This document shows, piece by piece, positions 1 through 7,917 of a stretch of 51,793 bases of DNA. Every line of letters starts with the position of its first letter. Position 1 is the first letter of the stretch. The translations under genes were made by a program, and so were the position numbers. Source of the DNA: JBBRCX01 sp038204465. Lineage in GTDB: Bacteria; Planctomycetota; Phycisphaerae; Tepidisphaerales; Tepidisphaeraceae. The notes under the pieces are model-generated. The model was not told the origin of the DNA and searched no databases. It worked only from the letters and a program-made list of their open reading frames with translations. The stretch is taken from NCBI GenBank assembly GCA_038204465.1, contig JBBRCX010000018.1, forward strand, positions 1 through 51,793, in the 5' to 3' direction.

Positions 1-34
1 AGTAATAATCCAAAGCTCACACCATTTCAACGCC

Positions 35-550
35 ATGGCAAAACAACCCAGGCCCGCGTCCAGTCATCACGAAATGTTCCAGTTGGCGGAACGCTTCCGA
101 GAGGCGGCTGAGATTCTCGAAAAGCAGCACGCACGAGGAACTGAATATCAAAGTTCGGCGCCCATGCTCACGCTTGATGCGTTCGCGGTAGAATTATATC
201 TGAAATGCCTTTATGTTTTAGATTTTAGAAGTGCAGCACCAAATGTGCACAACTTTGACAAATTGTTCAAATCCTTAAGCGCGGGCACACAAGCGGCGAT
301 ACGTTACCAGTTCCAAGCGAACATCGACAACGATGTCGTTCTGGCGAACATTCGGCACATTAACCCGGCCGCTTCTCGGGTCACGGATCTGGGTGAATTT
401 CTGCGCGTGGCGTCGGACACGTTCGAAACGACACGATACATCTACGAACAAAATGGACGGCGGAGAGATGGTTGGTTTTATGCCTCACTGTTTCGGGATG
501 CCTTGCGGAACGTCATTCAACGCAGCCTAACCGCCAACGGAGCCGCATAG
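35..550 (+). CDS. HEPN-like hypothetical protein
   Basis: Unrecognised 171-residue soluble protein. Residues about 45-80 (LTLDAFAVELYLKCLYVLD, then HNFDKLFKSL) look like the helical core of HEPN-fold proteins, which often act as RNases or toxin partners in defence and toxin-antitoxin loci. I do not see a clear R-x4-6-H catalytic motif, so nuclease activity is not supported. Codons are more AT-rich at third positions than in the neighbouring genes (for example around 190-240), which suggests horizontal acquisition. The TAG stop at 548-550 is in frame with the restriction-methylase tail that follows, so the two may once have been adjacent reading frames of a defence locus. No clear Shine-Dalgarno precedes the ATG. 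It could also be an unrelated helical protein; the ORF itself is probably real. Confidence 0.55.
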   Translation: MAKQPRPASSHHEMFQLAERFREAAEILEKQHARGTEYQSSAPMLTLDAFAVELYLKCLYVLDFRSAAPNVHNFDKLFKSLSAGTQAAIRYQFQANIDNDVVLANIRHINPAASRVTDLGEFLRVASDTFETTRYIYEQNGRRRDGWFYASLFRDALRNVIQRSLTANGAA

Positions 551-718
551 CGCGGGTCCGTTCCCGCCGCCGAGCCCTCGCCGCGCCGGTGGGAGCAGAC
601 GGTTAAGCAAATCGAGCGGGAGATCGACGCGACCGACCGGCAGATCGACCAGCTCGTCTACCAGCTCCACAGCCTGAGCGACGATGAGATCGCCATCGTC
701 GAAGAGGCGACGCGATGA
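551..718 (+). pseudogene. C-terminal remnant of a type II restriction enzyme/DNA methylase
   Basis: An open frame with no start codon follows directly on the preceding TAG and ends at TGA 716-718. It reads ...VKQIEREIDATDRQIDQLV, then YQLHSLSDDEIAIVEEATR. The pattern TDRQIDxLVYxLYxLTxxEIxIVE is typical of the extreme C-terminus of Eco57I/type IIG-like restriction-methyltransferase fusion proteins. Nothing of the catalytic or target-recognition domains is present in the window, so this is a tail left by deletion. The junction with the HEPN-like gene probably marks the deletion point. The family assignment comes from motif memory, not a search. Confidence 0.6.
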
Positions 719-747
719 CGATTCGAATCCATCCCCATGCCATGCGG

Positions 748-776
748 AAGAATTAAACGGGACAGGTTCAATTCTT
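748..776. repeat. REP-like imperfect palindrome
   Basis: AAGAATT (748-754) and its inverted copy AATTCTT (770-776) flank a 15-base loop containing GGGACAGGTTC. Similar short inverted repeats built around a GGGACAGGTTCAA-type core occur near RAYT (Y1-type) transposases in many bacteria. No such transposase is in the window. The element lies between two pseudogene remnants, consistent with a rearranged accessory patch. Confidence 0.35.
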
Positions 777-907
777 GCCGGCTGAGCTTTCCCACGAATG
801 AGCACGGCGTTTCTGCCCACGCCGATGCCGCCTGCCCGGCGAACCCACCACATCGTCAACCAGGCCAGCCAACTCGCAATAAAGCCGCGACCATTTCCCG
901 AGGCGTC

Positions 908-1306
908 CTAATCGCGAATGGCGGTCAGCTTGTGGACGCACGTCACGGCGAGGGAGCCGTCGCCTACGGCGAAGCCGACTCGTTTTGTGGAGCCGGCGCG
1001 GATGTCGCCAGCGGCGAGGACCCGGGGGATGGTGGTCTCCAGGGGGCATGGCTCGCGGTCCTTCAGCGGCCAACGACCGGATCGCAGGGCGTCGATGCCC
1101 GTCAGGATGTAGCCGAGTTTGTCCCGCGCCAGCCCCTCCGGCAGTCATGCACATCCCGGCTCGGCGCCGATGAAGACGAACGCGGCGGAGACGGGCAGCG
1201 TCTGGGAAGATGCTTCACCGTCCTGTGAAGCGCCGTTGGGATCGAACGCGCGCAGGCTGATGCCCTCCAGTCTCCGCCGGCCGCGGGTGCGCAGCGGCGA
1301 CGCCAT
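908..1306 (-). pseudogene. Thioredoxin-reductase-like flavoprotein, C-terminal remnant with in-frame TGA
   Basis: Reading the minus strand from about 1306, one frame encodes LEGISLRAFDPNG, then LPVSAAFVFIGAEPGCA, a TGA at 1147-1145, then LPEGLARDKLGYILTG, IPRVLAAGDIRAGSTKRVG and FAVGDGSLAVTCVHKL, with TAG at 910-908. FVFIGAEP..WLP and the FAD-binding VxAAGDxRxGSxKRVxxAVG(D/E)G are hallmarks of the C-terminal third of TrxB-like pyridine-nucleotide disulphide oxidoreductases, often the version fused to a cyclic-nucleotide-binding domain. The TGA sits where relatives usually have Trp (TGG), a one-base nonsense change. The N-terminal FAD domain and the CxxC-bearing NAD domain are absent, so the locus is truncated as well as interrupted. 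Confidence 0.75.
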
Positions 1307-1344
1307 GTCTTGAACGCCCACTCCCTTTTCCCTACCGTTCGCCC

Positions 1345-3069
1345 ATGACGTCGGCCAGTGCTTTCGTCGCGGAATCGGTCGATCGATCGCCCGCGCCGGC
1401 CGGGCCGTTGTTGCCGCTGCTCTGCGCTGCCCTTTGCTTCCTCGTGCTCTTTCCGACGCTGGGGTGGATGCAGTTTCAGAACTCGATCGAGAACCTGACT
1501 GTCGCCACGGCGCTGGAGACGCGACGCGAAGGCCGATGGCTCGTGCCGACCCTTCAAGGGGAGATACGGACGCGCAAGCCGCCGCTGTCGGTGTGGCTGG
1601 CGGCGTTGGCGGTGCCGCCTACGATCGTGCGCGACATGTCGAGCGCCGACCCAGCCGTTCGAGAGCGGGCTTACGACCTCTTCACCCGACAGGTGCGCTG
1701 GCCCTTCTTGCTGAGCAGCTGTCTGATGCTGATCGCCGTCTACGACCTGGGAACGACCATCGGCGGTTGGCGCGGCGGACTCTTCTCCGCGCTCGCCGCC
1801 GCGACCAATTTGCTCTTCTTCAAATACAGCCGGATTGCGTCTTCCGACACCGAGCTCGCGCTGTGGGTAGCGGTCACCAATGCGATGCTCGCTCGGGCAA
1901 TTCTCCGGCGGCAGCATTGGTTCGGCTTCATCGGCGCAGGAATGGCGCTGGGGCTGGGCATATTGACCAAGGGCCCCATCGCGCTGCTTCAAACCGTACT
2001 GCCGGTCGCGATCTTCTCGGTCTGGTGGAGGAAACGCGCGGGGGAGCAATCCGCTCTGCCCAGACCTCGGGTCGCTGTCGCTGTCCTGACAGCAGCTTGC
2101 CTGGCCCTGCTGATCTCACTGCCCTGGTATGTCCTGATGCTGCGGCGCGTGCCCGGCGTTGGGCACGTGTGGTTCAACGAAGTGACCCGGCTCGATCCCG
2201 CTGACCCCAGGCCCGATCCCTGGTACGAAATCCCAAAGCTCTTCTGGACCTTTCTCCCCTGGGTCTTCCTGATGATCGCCGGCCTCGTCGCGGCTGGCCT
2301 CTCCATGCGGAGACGCTTGCGCGATCCGCTGGTCCTGGCGCTGCTCCTGCTGCTGATGCCGGCGATGGTGATGAGCTTCGTCCCGGAGCGCAAGGAGCGC
2401 TACCTGCTGCCGCTCATTCCCGCCGCCGCGGTCCTTGCCGGCTGCGCCGTCGAACGTTACACCCGCAAGCCGTCGCGCGAGCCGGGCTGGCTGTTAGCGC
2501 TCGCGGCTCACTGGACCGCGCTCACCGTGCTGGCAGTTGGACTTCCCCTCTGGGGCGCGGCCAGGCTCAAAACCGTCGAAGGTCAGCCCTGGTTTTCCTG
2601 GCCAGCCGCCGCCGGGATCGCGGGCGCATCCGCGATCGTCATCTTGCTGGGAATCGTGCTCCAGCGCCGCCGGCCGTGGACGATTGCCGCCAGCACGGTC
2701 CTGGCGATGCTGATTTTCGATGCTGCCCATTACCATGCCCGCGCCGACACGGACGGGGGACGCAGCGATATGAAGCCGCTCGCCGAGCAGATCTGGGCGC
2801 GCTTCCCCGATGCGGAACTCTACGGGCAGCGCCCGCAGGGCAAGGTGGTGCCGCTCGACCTGAGCATCTATCTCAATCGGCAGGTCCGCCCTCTGGAGGA
2901 GTTGGCGGCCGCATCCGAGCGCCCGCAGGTCCTGCTGCTGTATCAGGCCAAAGGCGCCGACGCGCCGTCGCCGATTCCAGATGAAGGGTGGCTCCCGCTC
3001 AGCACCGCGCAGCGCGGCAACAACACCTGGCATGCGTTTGCCCGCCGAGGTCTCCGATCGGTGGACTGA
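1345..3069 (+). CDS. ArnT/PMT-like GT-C membrane glycosyltransferase (first of three)
   Basis: 574-residue polytopic inner-membrane protein of the PMT_2/ArnT class, which transfers sugars from polyprenyl-phosphate donors to lipid or protein acceptors on the outer face of the membrane. The first periplasmic loop after TM1 carries the class signature: acidic residues in NSIENLTVATALE, then WLVPTLQGEIRTRKPPLSVW (family pattern W..P.L.G.....KPPL..W). About ten hydrophobic segments follow, and LGILTKGPIAL matches the conserved KGP turn. The C-terminal approximately 100 residues form a soluble periplasmic domain. The gene is paralogous to the proteins at 4369-6066 and 6047-7888. Its stop abuts the stop of the opposing glycosyltransferase with no gap. 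Donor and acceptor cannot be read from the sequence. Confidence 0.85.
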   Translation: MTSASAFVAESVDRSPAPAGPLLPLLCAALCFLVLFPTLGWMQFQNSIENLTVATALETRREGRWLVPTLQGEIRTRKPPLSVWLAALAVPPTIVRDMSSADPAVRERAYDLFTRQVRWPFLLSSCLMLIAVYDLGTTIGGWRGGLFSALAAATNLLFFKYSRIASSDTELALWVAVTNAMLARAILRRQHWFGFIGAGMALGLGILTKGPIALLQTVLPVAIFSVWWRKRAGEQSALPRPRVAVAVLTAACLALLISLPWYVLMLRRVPGVGHVWFNEVTRLDPADPRPDPWYEIPKLFWTFLPWVFLMIAGLVAAGLSMRRRLRDPLVLALLLLLMPAMVMSFVPERKERYLLPLIPAAAVLAGCAVERYTRKPSREPGWLLALAAHWTALTVLAVGLPLWGAARLKTVEGQPWFSWPAAAGIAGASAIVILLGIVLQRRRPWTIAASTVLAMLIFDAAHYHARADTDGGRSDMKPLAEQIWARFPDAELYGQRPQGKVVPLDLSIYLNRQVRPLEELAAASERPQVLLLYQAKGADAPSPIPDEGWLPLSTAQRGNNTWHAFARRGLRSVD

Positions 3070-4146
3070 TCACTTCTCCAAAAGTTCCGCCCAGGCGTCG
3101 GCGGCCTGCTCGATCGAATGCCGCTGTTCCACAGCCCGTCTTCCCGCTGCGCCCATCGCCGCGCGCAGCGACACGTCCCCCGCGAGTGCGGCGATCGCGC
3201 CCGGCCAGTCCTGGGGCCGGGCCGCAAGCAAACCTGTCACCGAGTGCTGCACCAGACTCGCGTTGGCGCCGACCGGCGAAGCGATGACCGGCAGCCCCGC
3301 CGCCATGTATTGCAGGATCTTGAACCCGCACTTCCCCAGCGTCCATCGATCGCAGGGCGTCGGTGCGATCCCGATGTCCCCCCGGTTTAGCGACTGCGAT
3401 TCCGTCGCGACCGACCACGGAATATGCTCGACCGGCAACTCGGCGTCGTGCAACGCCTCATCCCCGATCGTCAGCAGTCGCAGTCCAGGGCAAAGCGCTT
3501 TCGCGCTGCGGATGACCGGTAGTAACTCGCGCAGGTAAGGCAACGTCGACTGGGAACCGATCCATACCAGCCGCGGGTGAACCGTAGCCTCATGCCGCTT
3601 GACCTGATAACGGCCGACCTCGATCACGGTCGGGACGATGCTCGCCGCGCACCCGCGCGCGCGAAACCGGGCCGCAAGATATTCATTCCCCGCGACCACG
3701 TGATCGATCGCCCGGCTCGTCCATGCGAAACGAACCGACGTCCGAATCCGCGACAGCGGGCCAACCGCATTGGGGTGGTACATCACCGCATCGTCCACGT
3801 CGAAGAGCAGCCGGCGGGCATGACGCCTCAACAACTGCAGGTTCCAGGGATCGAGCAGTTTCCTCTGGAGAATGACCGCGTGATATCGCTTACAGGACCG
3901 CAGAAGCTCTCGACGCCCAAACCATCCTTTGGGCAGTTCCACAAGGTCCATTTCAATCCCGCGCGCCCGCAGCGGCCGCAGGAGGGCGCTGATCCGCAGG
4001 CGGGTCGATGCCTGGCGCAAATTGCTGCTGATCGCAAGGATGCGCAGCGCCGGCGCGGCCACCGACGCGGCCGCAAGCGCCGGGCGGTCAACGCCCGCCG
4101 TCCCAACCATGCCGACGGCGGATCGGGATGCGAGATTGGATGCCAT
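3070..4146 (-). CDS. GT4-type glycosyltransferase
   Basis: Cytoplasmic glycosyltransferase of the GT-B fold. After the start come LRILAISSNLRQASTRLRIS (N-terminal Rossmann strand and loop), LLFDVDDAVMY in the middle, and a C-terminal domain with GDIGIAPTPCDRWTLGKCGFK followed by ILQYMAAGLPVIASPVG, the conserved donor-binding E/K-x7-E-like region of GT4 enzymes. The acidic residue of the canonical EX7E is replaced here by K/C residues, so the donor pocket may differ. The frame is open upstream to 4236, but the first 30 residues look non-coding, so I take the ATG at 4146-4144. It is transcribed against the flanking ArnT-like genes and sits between them, so it probably serves the same glycan pathway under separate control. 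Confidence 0.78.
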   Translation of the reverse strand: MASNLASRSAVGMVGTAGVDRPALAAASVAAPALRILAISSNLRQASTRLRISALLRPLRARGIEMDLVELPKGWFGRRELLRSCKRYHAVILQRKLLDPWNLQLLRRHARRLLFDVDDAVMYHPNAVGPLSRIRTSVRFAWTSRAIDHVVAGNEYLAARFRARGCAASIVPTVIEVGRYQVKRHEATVHPRLVWIGSQSTLPYLRELLPVIRSAKALCPGLRLLTIGDEALHDAELPVEHIPWSVATESQSLNRGDIGIAPTPCDRWTLGKCGFKILQYMAAGLPVIASPVGANASLVQHSVTGLLAARPQDWPGAIAALAGDVSLRAAMGAAGRRAVEQRHSIEQAADAWAELLEK

Positions 4147-4368
4147 CTGTGCCGCATTCTTGAAGTTTTGGCGGAGCTTACAAGCCTGAAGTCCGTTGTC
4201 ATCGAATCGAGCATTCAATGGCAAATTTTGGTGCACACCGACGCTGATGAGGGTATAAAAACCGCTCGAGATTCACCGGCTCACTTCAATCGAATCTCAA
4301 CTGCGGTCGGTCCGCTTCCACTGTCGCCGCTCGCCCTGTGCGCCGATCGCGGGTAACTTGCCCGACCG

Positions 4369-6066
4369 ATGCGGCCAGAGCCGTCTCCATCAGCTGATCC
4401 GCTGCTCGAAAGTCCTTGGCGCTCGCCGCGAGTGCTCCTGAGTCTCTGGATTCTCGCGGGCTTGCTGCTGCTGGTTGCGGTCGGTGGGCCGCCGGTCCAG
4501 CGGACGCAGGAGGCCCGCGTTCTCGAGACCGCCCGCGAGATGCTGGACGGCCCGCTTCGCGGATGGCTCATCCCCTCCCTCAACGGCAACCTGAGATTGA
4601 AGAAGCCACCGCTGGCGTACTGGATGGCTGCGGGCGCGTATGTGATCGGCGGGGTGAGTGAAGCGGTGGGGCGCGTGCCGACGGTGATGGTCGGCTGGCT
4701 CACGCTCGGCGTGACCTATGCCGCCGCACGCTGGCTGTTTGACCGCCGCACAGCGTTCTTCTCCGCGGGGTGCCTCTTCGCCAGCTACATGTTCTTCCGT
4801 CACGTCCGGCTCGCGGAAACGGACGCTCCGGCCATGCTCGGCGTCACTCTCTCGAGCTATGCCCTGTGGCGCGGGGCGGGCATCGGATCTGAAGAACAGC
4901 CAAACCGTCGCGACGCGGCGCCTGCTGACGAGGGCGTTTTACGCGCTTTCGCGAACGCTGCGGGTCCCGGGCCTCGAAGCGTGATCTGGTTTCATCTCGC
5001 CGCGGCCGCAGCGGCGTTTGCGCTGCTGTCGAAGGGGCCGCCCGCGTTTTGCCCACTACTTTTCCTGCTCGGTCTCACGGTCATCGAGCGCCGCTGGAAA
5101 TTGCCCCTGCGGTTTGTGTTGTCGGGCGCACCGCTGACGTTCCTCATCCTGGGCCTTCCCTGGTTTGCCTACGCGATCTTCGCCGAGAGCGGCGGGCAGA
5201 TCGGCCGGGAGATCAACACGATCGCGGTCGGCGAAAACCATCCCGCATCGTTCCTGCTTTATTTTCCCCAGTTGTTTCAGGCGACCGCGCCATGGTGCCT
5301 CTTGATGCCCGCCGCCCTCTTCGAAGCGGTGCGGCGCTCATCCGACCCGCGCCTGCGCGGTCTGTTGACCTGGGCCGGCTCGATCTTCCTGCCGCTGTGC
5401 CTTATCGGAAACAAACAGTTTCACTACCTTTTGCCGCTCATGCCGCCGCTGATGATGCTGATCGGCTGGTGGATCGGCCGGGTCATCGACGCCCCCGATC
5501 CCGGCGCGCGGGCGTTGCTGCTCGCGACCTTCGGCTTGTTGCTGCTGGCGGCGCCCGCGGCGCTTCTGGTCGCGAGATCCATCGGCGGCAAAGTGCGAAT
5601 GCCCGATGTGGTGTTCGCGATAACGATCGCCACACTATCGATGATCGTGATTCTTCTCTACTTTCGTCGCGGAGCGGCGCCTGCCCTCGTCGTCTCCATC
5701 GCTTCGGCCGCGGTGACGCTGGCCCTGTTTCTCGGCGTGTGGTGGCCCGCACTGAATCCGAGCAACCCCAGAACGATTGCCCGCGCCGTTCGGGAAAACT
5801 TCGGCAACGGTCCGTTCTGTTTCTACGGGAATAGCTACAGCCTGCCGCTCTGTTTCAACCTTCGCACGGCGATCCCGGTAGCGTTGACGGCTGAAGACCT
5901 CCAGGCGCGGGTGCGGGCCAATTCGGGGCTGGTTGTCATCCGCCAGACGAAATCGGAAAAGCGGCCCGTAGAGATTCCGCGTGGATTCATCAACCAGGGA
6001 AACCCGATTCGAGCCGAGGGGCAGACCTTCGAGTTCTACCGCCGCGATGACGCACCCTCGCAATAA
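4369..6066 (+). CDS. ArnT/PMT-like GT-C membrane glycosyltransferase (second of three)
   Basis: 565-residue polytopic membrane protein. The class signature in the first outer loop is intact: RTQEARVLETAREML, then WLIPSLNGNLRLKKPPLAYW. FALLSKGPPAF corresponds to the conserved K-G-P turn, and GNKQFHYLLPLMPPLMML matches the H/K-x-HYLLP region typical of ArnT relatives. The tail after the last TM segment is a short periplasmic domain. A good -10-like element (TATAAA, 4254-4259) lies about 110 bases upstream, but the -35 match (TTGGTG, 4228-4233) has a 20-base spacer, so I do not call a promoter. The 3' end overlaps the next gene by 20 bases, which implies co-transcription and probably translational coupling. 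Confidence 0.85.
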   Translation: MRPEPSPSADPLLESPWRSPRVLLSLWILAGLLLLVAVGGPPVQRTQEARVLETAREMLDGPLRGWLIPSLNGNLRLKKPPLAYWMAAGAYVIGGVSEAVGRVPTVMVGWLTLGVTYAAARWLFDRRTAFFSAGCLFASYMFFRHVRLAETDAPAMLGVTLSSYALWRGAGIGSEEQPNRRDAAPADEGVLRAFANAAGPGPRSVIWFHLAAAAAAFALLSKGPPAFCPLLFLLGLTVIERRWKLPLRFVLSGAPLTFLILGLPWFAYAIFAESGGQIGREINTIAVGENHPASFLLYFPQLFQATAPWCLLMPAALFEAVRRSSDPRLRGLLTWAGSIFLPLCLIGNKQFHYLLPLMPPLMMLIGWWIGRVIDAPDPGARALLLATFGLLLLAAPAALLVARSIGGKVRMPDVVFAITIATLSMIVILLYFRRGAAPALVVSIASAAVTLALFLGVWWPALNPSNPRTIARAVRENFGNGPFCFYGNSYSLPLCFNLRTAIPVALTAEDLQARVRANSGLVVIRQTKSEKRPVEIPRGFINQGNPIRAEGQTFEFYRRDDAPSQ

Positions 6067-7888
6067 CCCCCTCGTTCCACGGCTGCCATCGCAGCGCCGT
6101 CACGTGCTGCTGCTTCTGGCGGCCGCGCTCATGCTGTTCCTTCCCATGCTCGGCGCGCGGGACATCGTGACCAGCCACGAGGCGCGGGTGGGGCAGGTCG
6201 CGCGGCAGATGGCCGCGTCAGGCTGGCCCTGGAGGGCAGTCAAAGTCAACGTGCCCCCGGTGACACTCAGCCGCGACAACGCCGTGCTGCGGCTCGTTCC
6301 CGCTGCCGGCGAAGGCGATCTTCCGGTGAACCCCTGGCTCGTGCCCGTGCTGAGCGGGCAGATCCGCCTGCAGAAACCGCCGCTGCCATACTGGTTCGCC
6401 GCGGCCTCATTCAGACTGTTCGGCGGAGGCGAAGGCGTCGCGCGGCTCGTGCCGGCGCTCCTGGGCGCGCTGGCAACGATTCTCATCTTCGACCTGGCGC
6501 GCATGCTCCGCGGCAATGTTGCGGGCTGGATCGCCGCCGCGGTCTGGCTCTCGAGCTACTTCATCTTCGATGAGTTTCGAAAGGCGATGGCCGATCCGTA
6601 CCTCGCGTTTTTCACGCTGCTTTGTGTGTGGGCGTGGGTCAGTACAACTCAGGCAAATCATGATGAACGCCCGCTCCCGCGCGCCGATAACTTCCCCCCG
6701 GCGCTGCTGCTGATCCTGTTCTACGCGAGTCTCGGCCTCGGCGCCCTGGGAAAGGGACCGGTGGTGCTTGTTCACGTGGCCATCGCACTCACCGCCTATC
6801 ACCTCTGCTATCAGAGCAGGCTGCCTCGGAGCTGGATCGGGCACCTGCTCGGCGTTGCCATCTTCCTGCTGATCGCAGTTCCGTGGTATGCCTACGTCTA
6901 TCGAGCGGTTCCACACGCGCTGGACCTGTGGCGATATGAATCCATCGGCGAGCTGACGGAGAACGTCGAGAACGCGCGCCCCTGGTATTTCTACCTTCCG
7001 AATCTGTTGCAGATCGCATTGCCCTGGACGCCTTTGCTTTTACTCGGGCTCCTCGTGCCTTTTTTCGGAGGTCGTGGAGCAGACGGCGATCAGTATGCCT
7101 TCGACCGCCGACCGTTGTTCCCCGTGATCTGGTACTTGCTCACGGTCCTGTTCTTCTCCTTCGTTCATCTGAAAAAGAACGCGTACCTGCTCCCAATGAT
7201 GCCGGCGCAGACGCTGATCATAACGCAGGCGGCGGTCGAGGTGATCTCCGCCCTTCGGAGAAAATCAACCTGGACGAGGCCCGCGGGGGTCCTTGCGGCG
7301 GCGCAGGGATTGATCGGCATCGGGTTTTCCATCGTCCTCGTGGTGCTTCTGATCCGCGCTCGTCGCGTCGGGCCGGTCGAGCTGGGATGCGCCGGCGGGG
7401 CCATCGGACTGGCAACGTTCCCGTTCATCGCGCTAACCGGCGGCCAGCCGCTGCGCTGGATCGGTCTGCAGGCCGCTGCGTACGCCCTGTTAATTACCTG
7501 TTTCTTCAACTTTCACGTTGCCCCAAAGGAGAACGAGCGCTCGGCACGGCCTGCCTGCCGCGTCGTCGAGCGCGAGCTGAAGCTCCCCGATCGCACGCTT
7601 CTCACATCGCGTCTTCCTGAAGAGGCGGCGTTCTATCTTCCGCTGGATGTGCATTACGACCGCGGCGCGTCGCGCGTGCTCGTGGTCTTCGACGATCGAC
7701 ACGCCATGAAGCAGCGCCGCAATTCCGCCACAACCGCCGCGACGTTCCCTCCGCTGAATGATTGGCTCCCCGATCACGCCATCCTGGCAATCGAGCGGCT
7801 TCCGGTGGCGTCCTTGCAGGACGACCCGCGCTGGCAAGTGTATGAGCTCATCGTGGATGATGCGGTTCCGACCCACGCCGCAAAATGA
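6047..7888 (+). CDS. ArnT/PMT-like GT-C membrane glycosyltransferase (third of three)
   Basis: 613 residues from the ATG at 6047; the frame is open to 5981 but the upstream part lies deep inside the previous gene. The outer loop has the TSHEARVGQVARQMAASGW version of the acidic signature. It then carries an insertion of about 45 residues before NPWLVPVLSGQIRLQKPPLP, longer than in the two paralogues. LGALGKGPVVL is the K-G-P turn and HLKKNAYLLPMMPAQTL matches the conserved LLP-helix region. The C-terminal roughly 100 residues form a periplasmic domain. The three paralogues probably act at successive steps or on different acceptors; specificity is not visible. The stop lies 29 bases from the end of the convergent purL. 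Confidence 0.85.
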   Translation: MTHPRNNPLVPRLPSQRRHVLLLLAAALMLFLPMLGARDIVTSHEARVGQVARQMAASGWPWRAVKVNVPPVTLSRDNAVLRLVPAAGEGDLPVNPWLVPVLSGQIRLQKPPLPYWFAAASFRLFGGGEGVARLVPALLGALATILIFDLARMLRGNVAGWIAAAVWLSSYFIFDEFRKAMADPYLAFFTLLCVWAWVSTTQANHDERPLPRADNFPPALLLILFYASLGLGALGKGPVVLVHVAIALTAYHLCYQSRLPRSWIGHLLGVAIFLLIAVPWYAYVYRAVPHALDLWRYESIGELTENVENARPWYFYLPNLLQIALPWTPLLLLGLLVPFFGGRGADGDQYAFDRRPLFPVIWYLLTVLFFSFVHLKKNAYLLPMMPAQTLIITQAAVEVISALRRKSTWTRPAGVLAAAQGLIGIGFSIVLVVLLIRARRVGPVELGCAGGAIGLATFPFIALTGGQPLRWIGLQAAAYALLITCFFNFHVAPKENERSARPACRVVERELKLPDRTLLTSRLPEEAAFYLPLDVHYDRGASRVLVVFDDRHAMKQRRNSATTAATFPPLNDWLPDHAILAIERLPVASLQDDPRWQVYELIVDDAVPTHAAK

Positions 7889-7917
7889 ACGCTGCTGTGG
7901 CGCCTGCTTGAAATGGA

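Noticed and set aside
1102..2049. 315-codon minus-strand frame across the start of the first ArnT-like gene
   Set aside because: Arg/Pro/Gln-rich shadow; the real minus-strand content there is the thioredoxin-reductase-like remnant in another frame.
4228..4259. Promoter TTGGTG ... TATAAA before the second ArnT-like gene
   Set aside because: The spacer is 20 bases, too long for a confident sigma-70 promoter; only the -10 is good.
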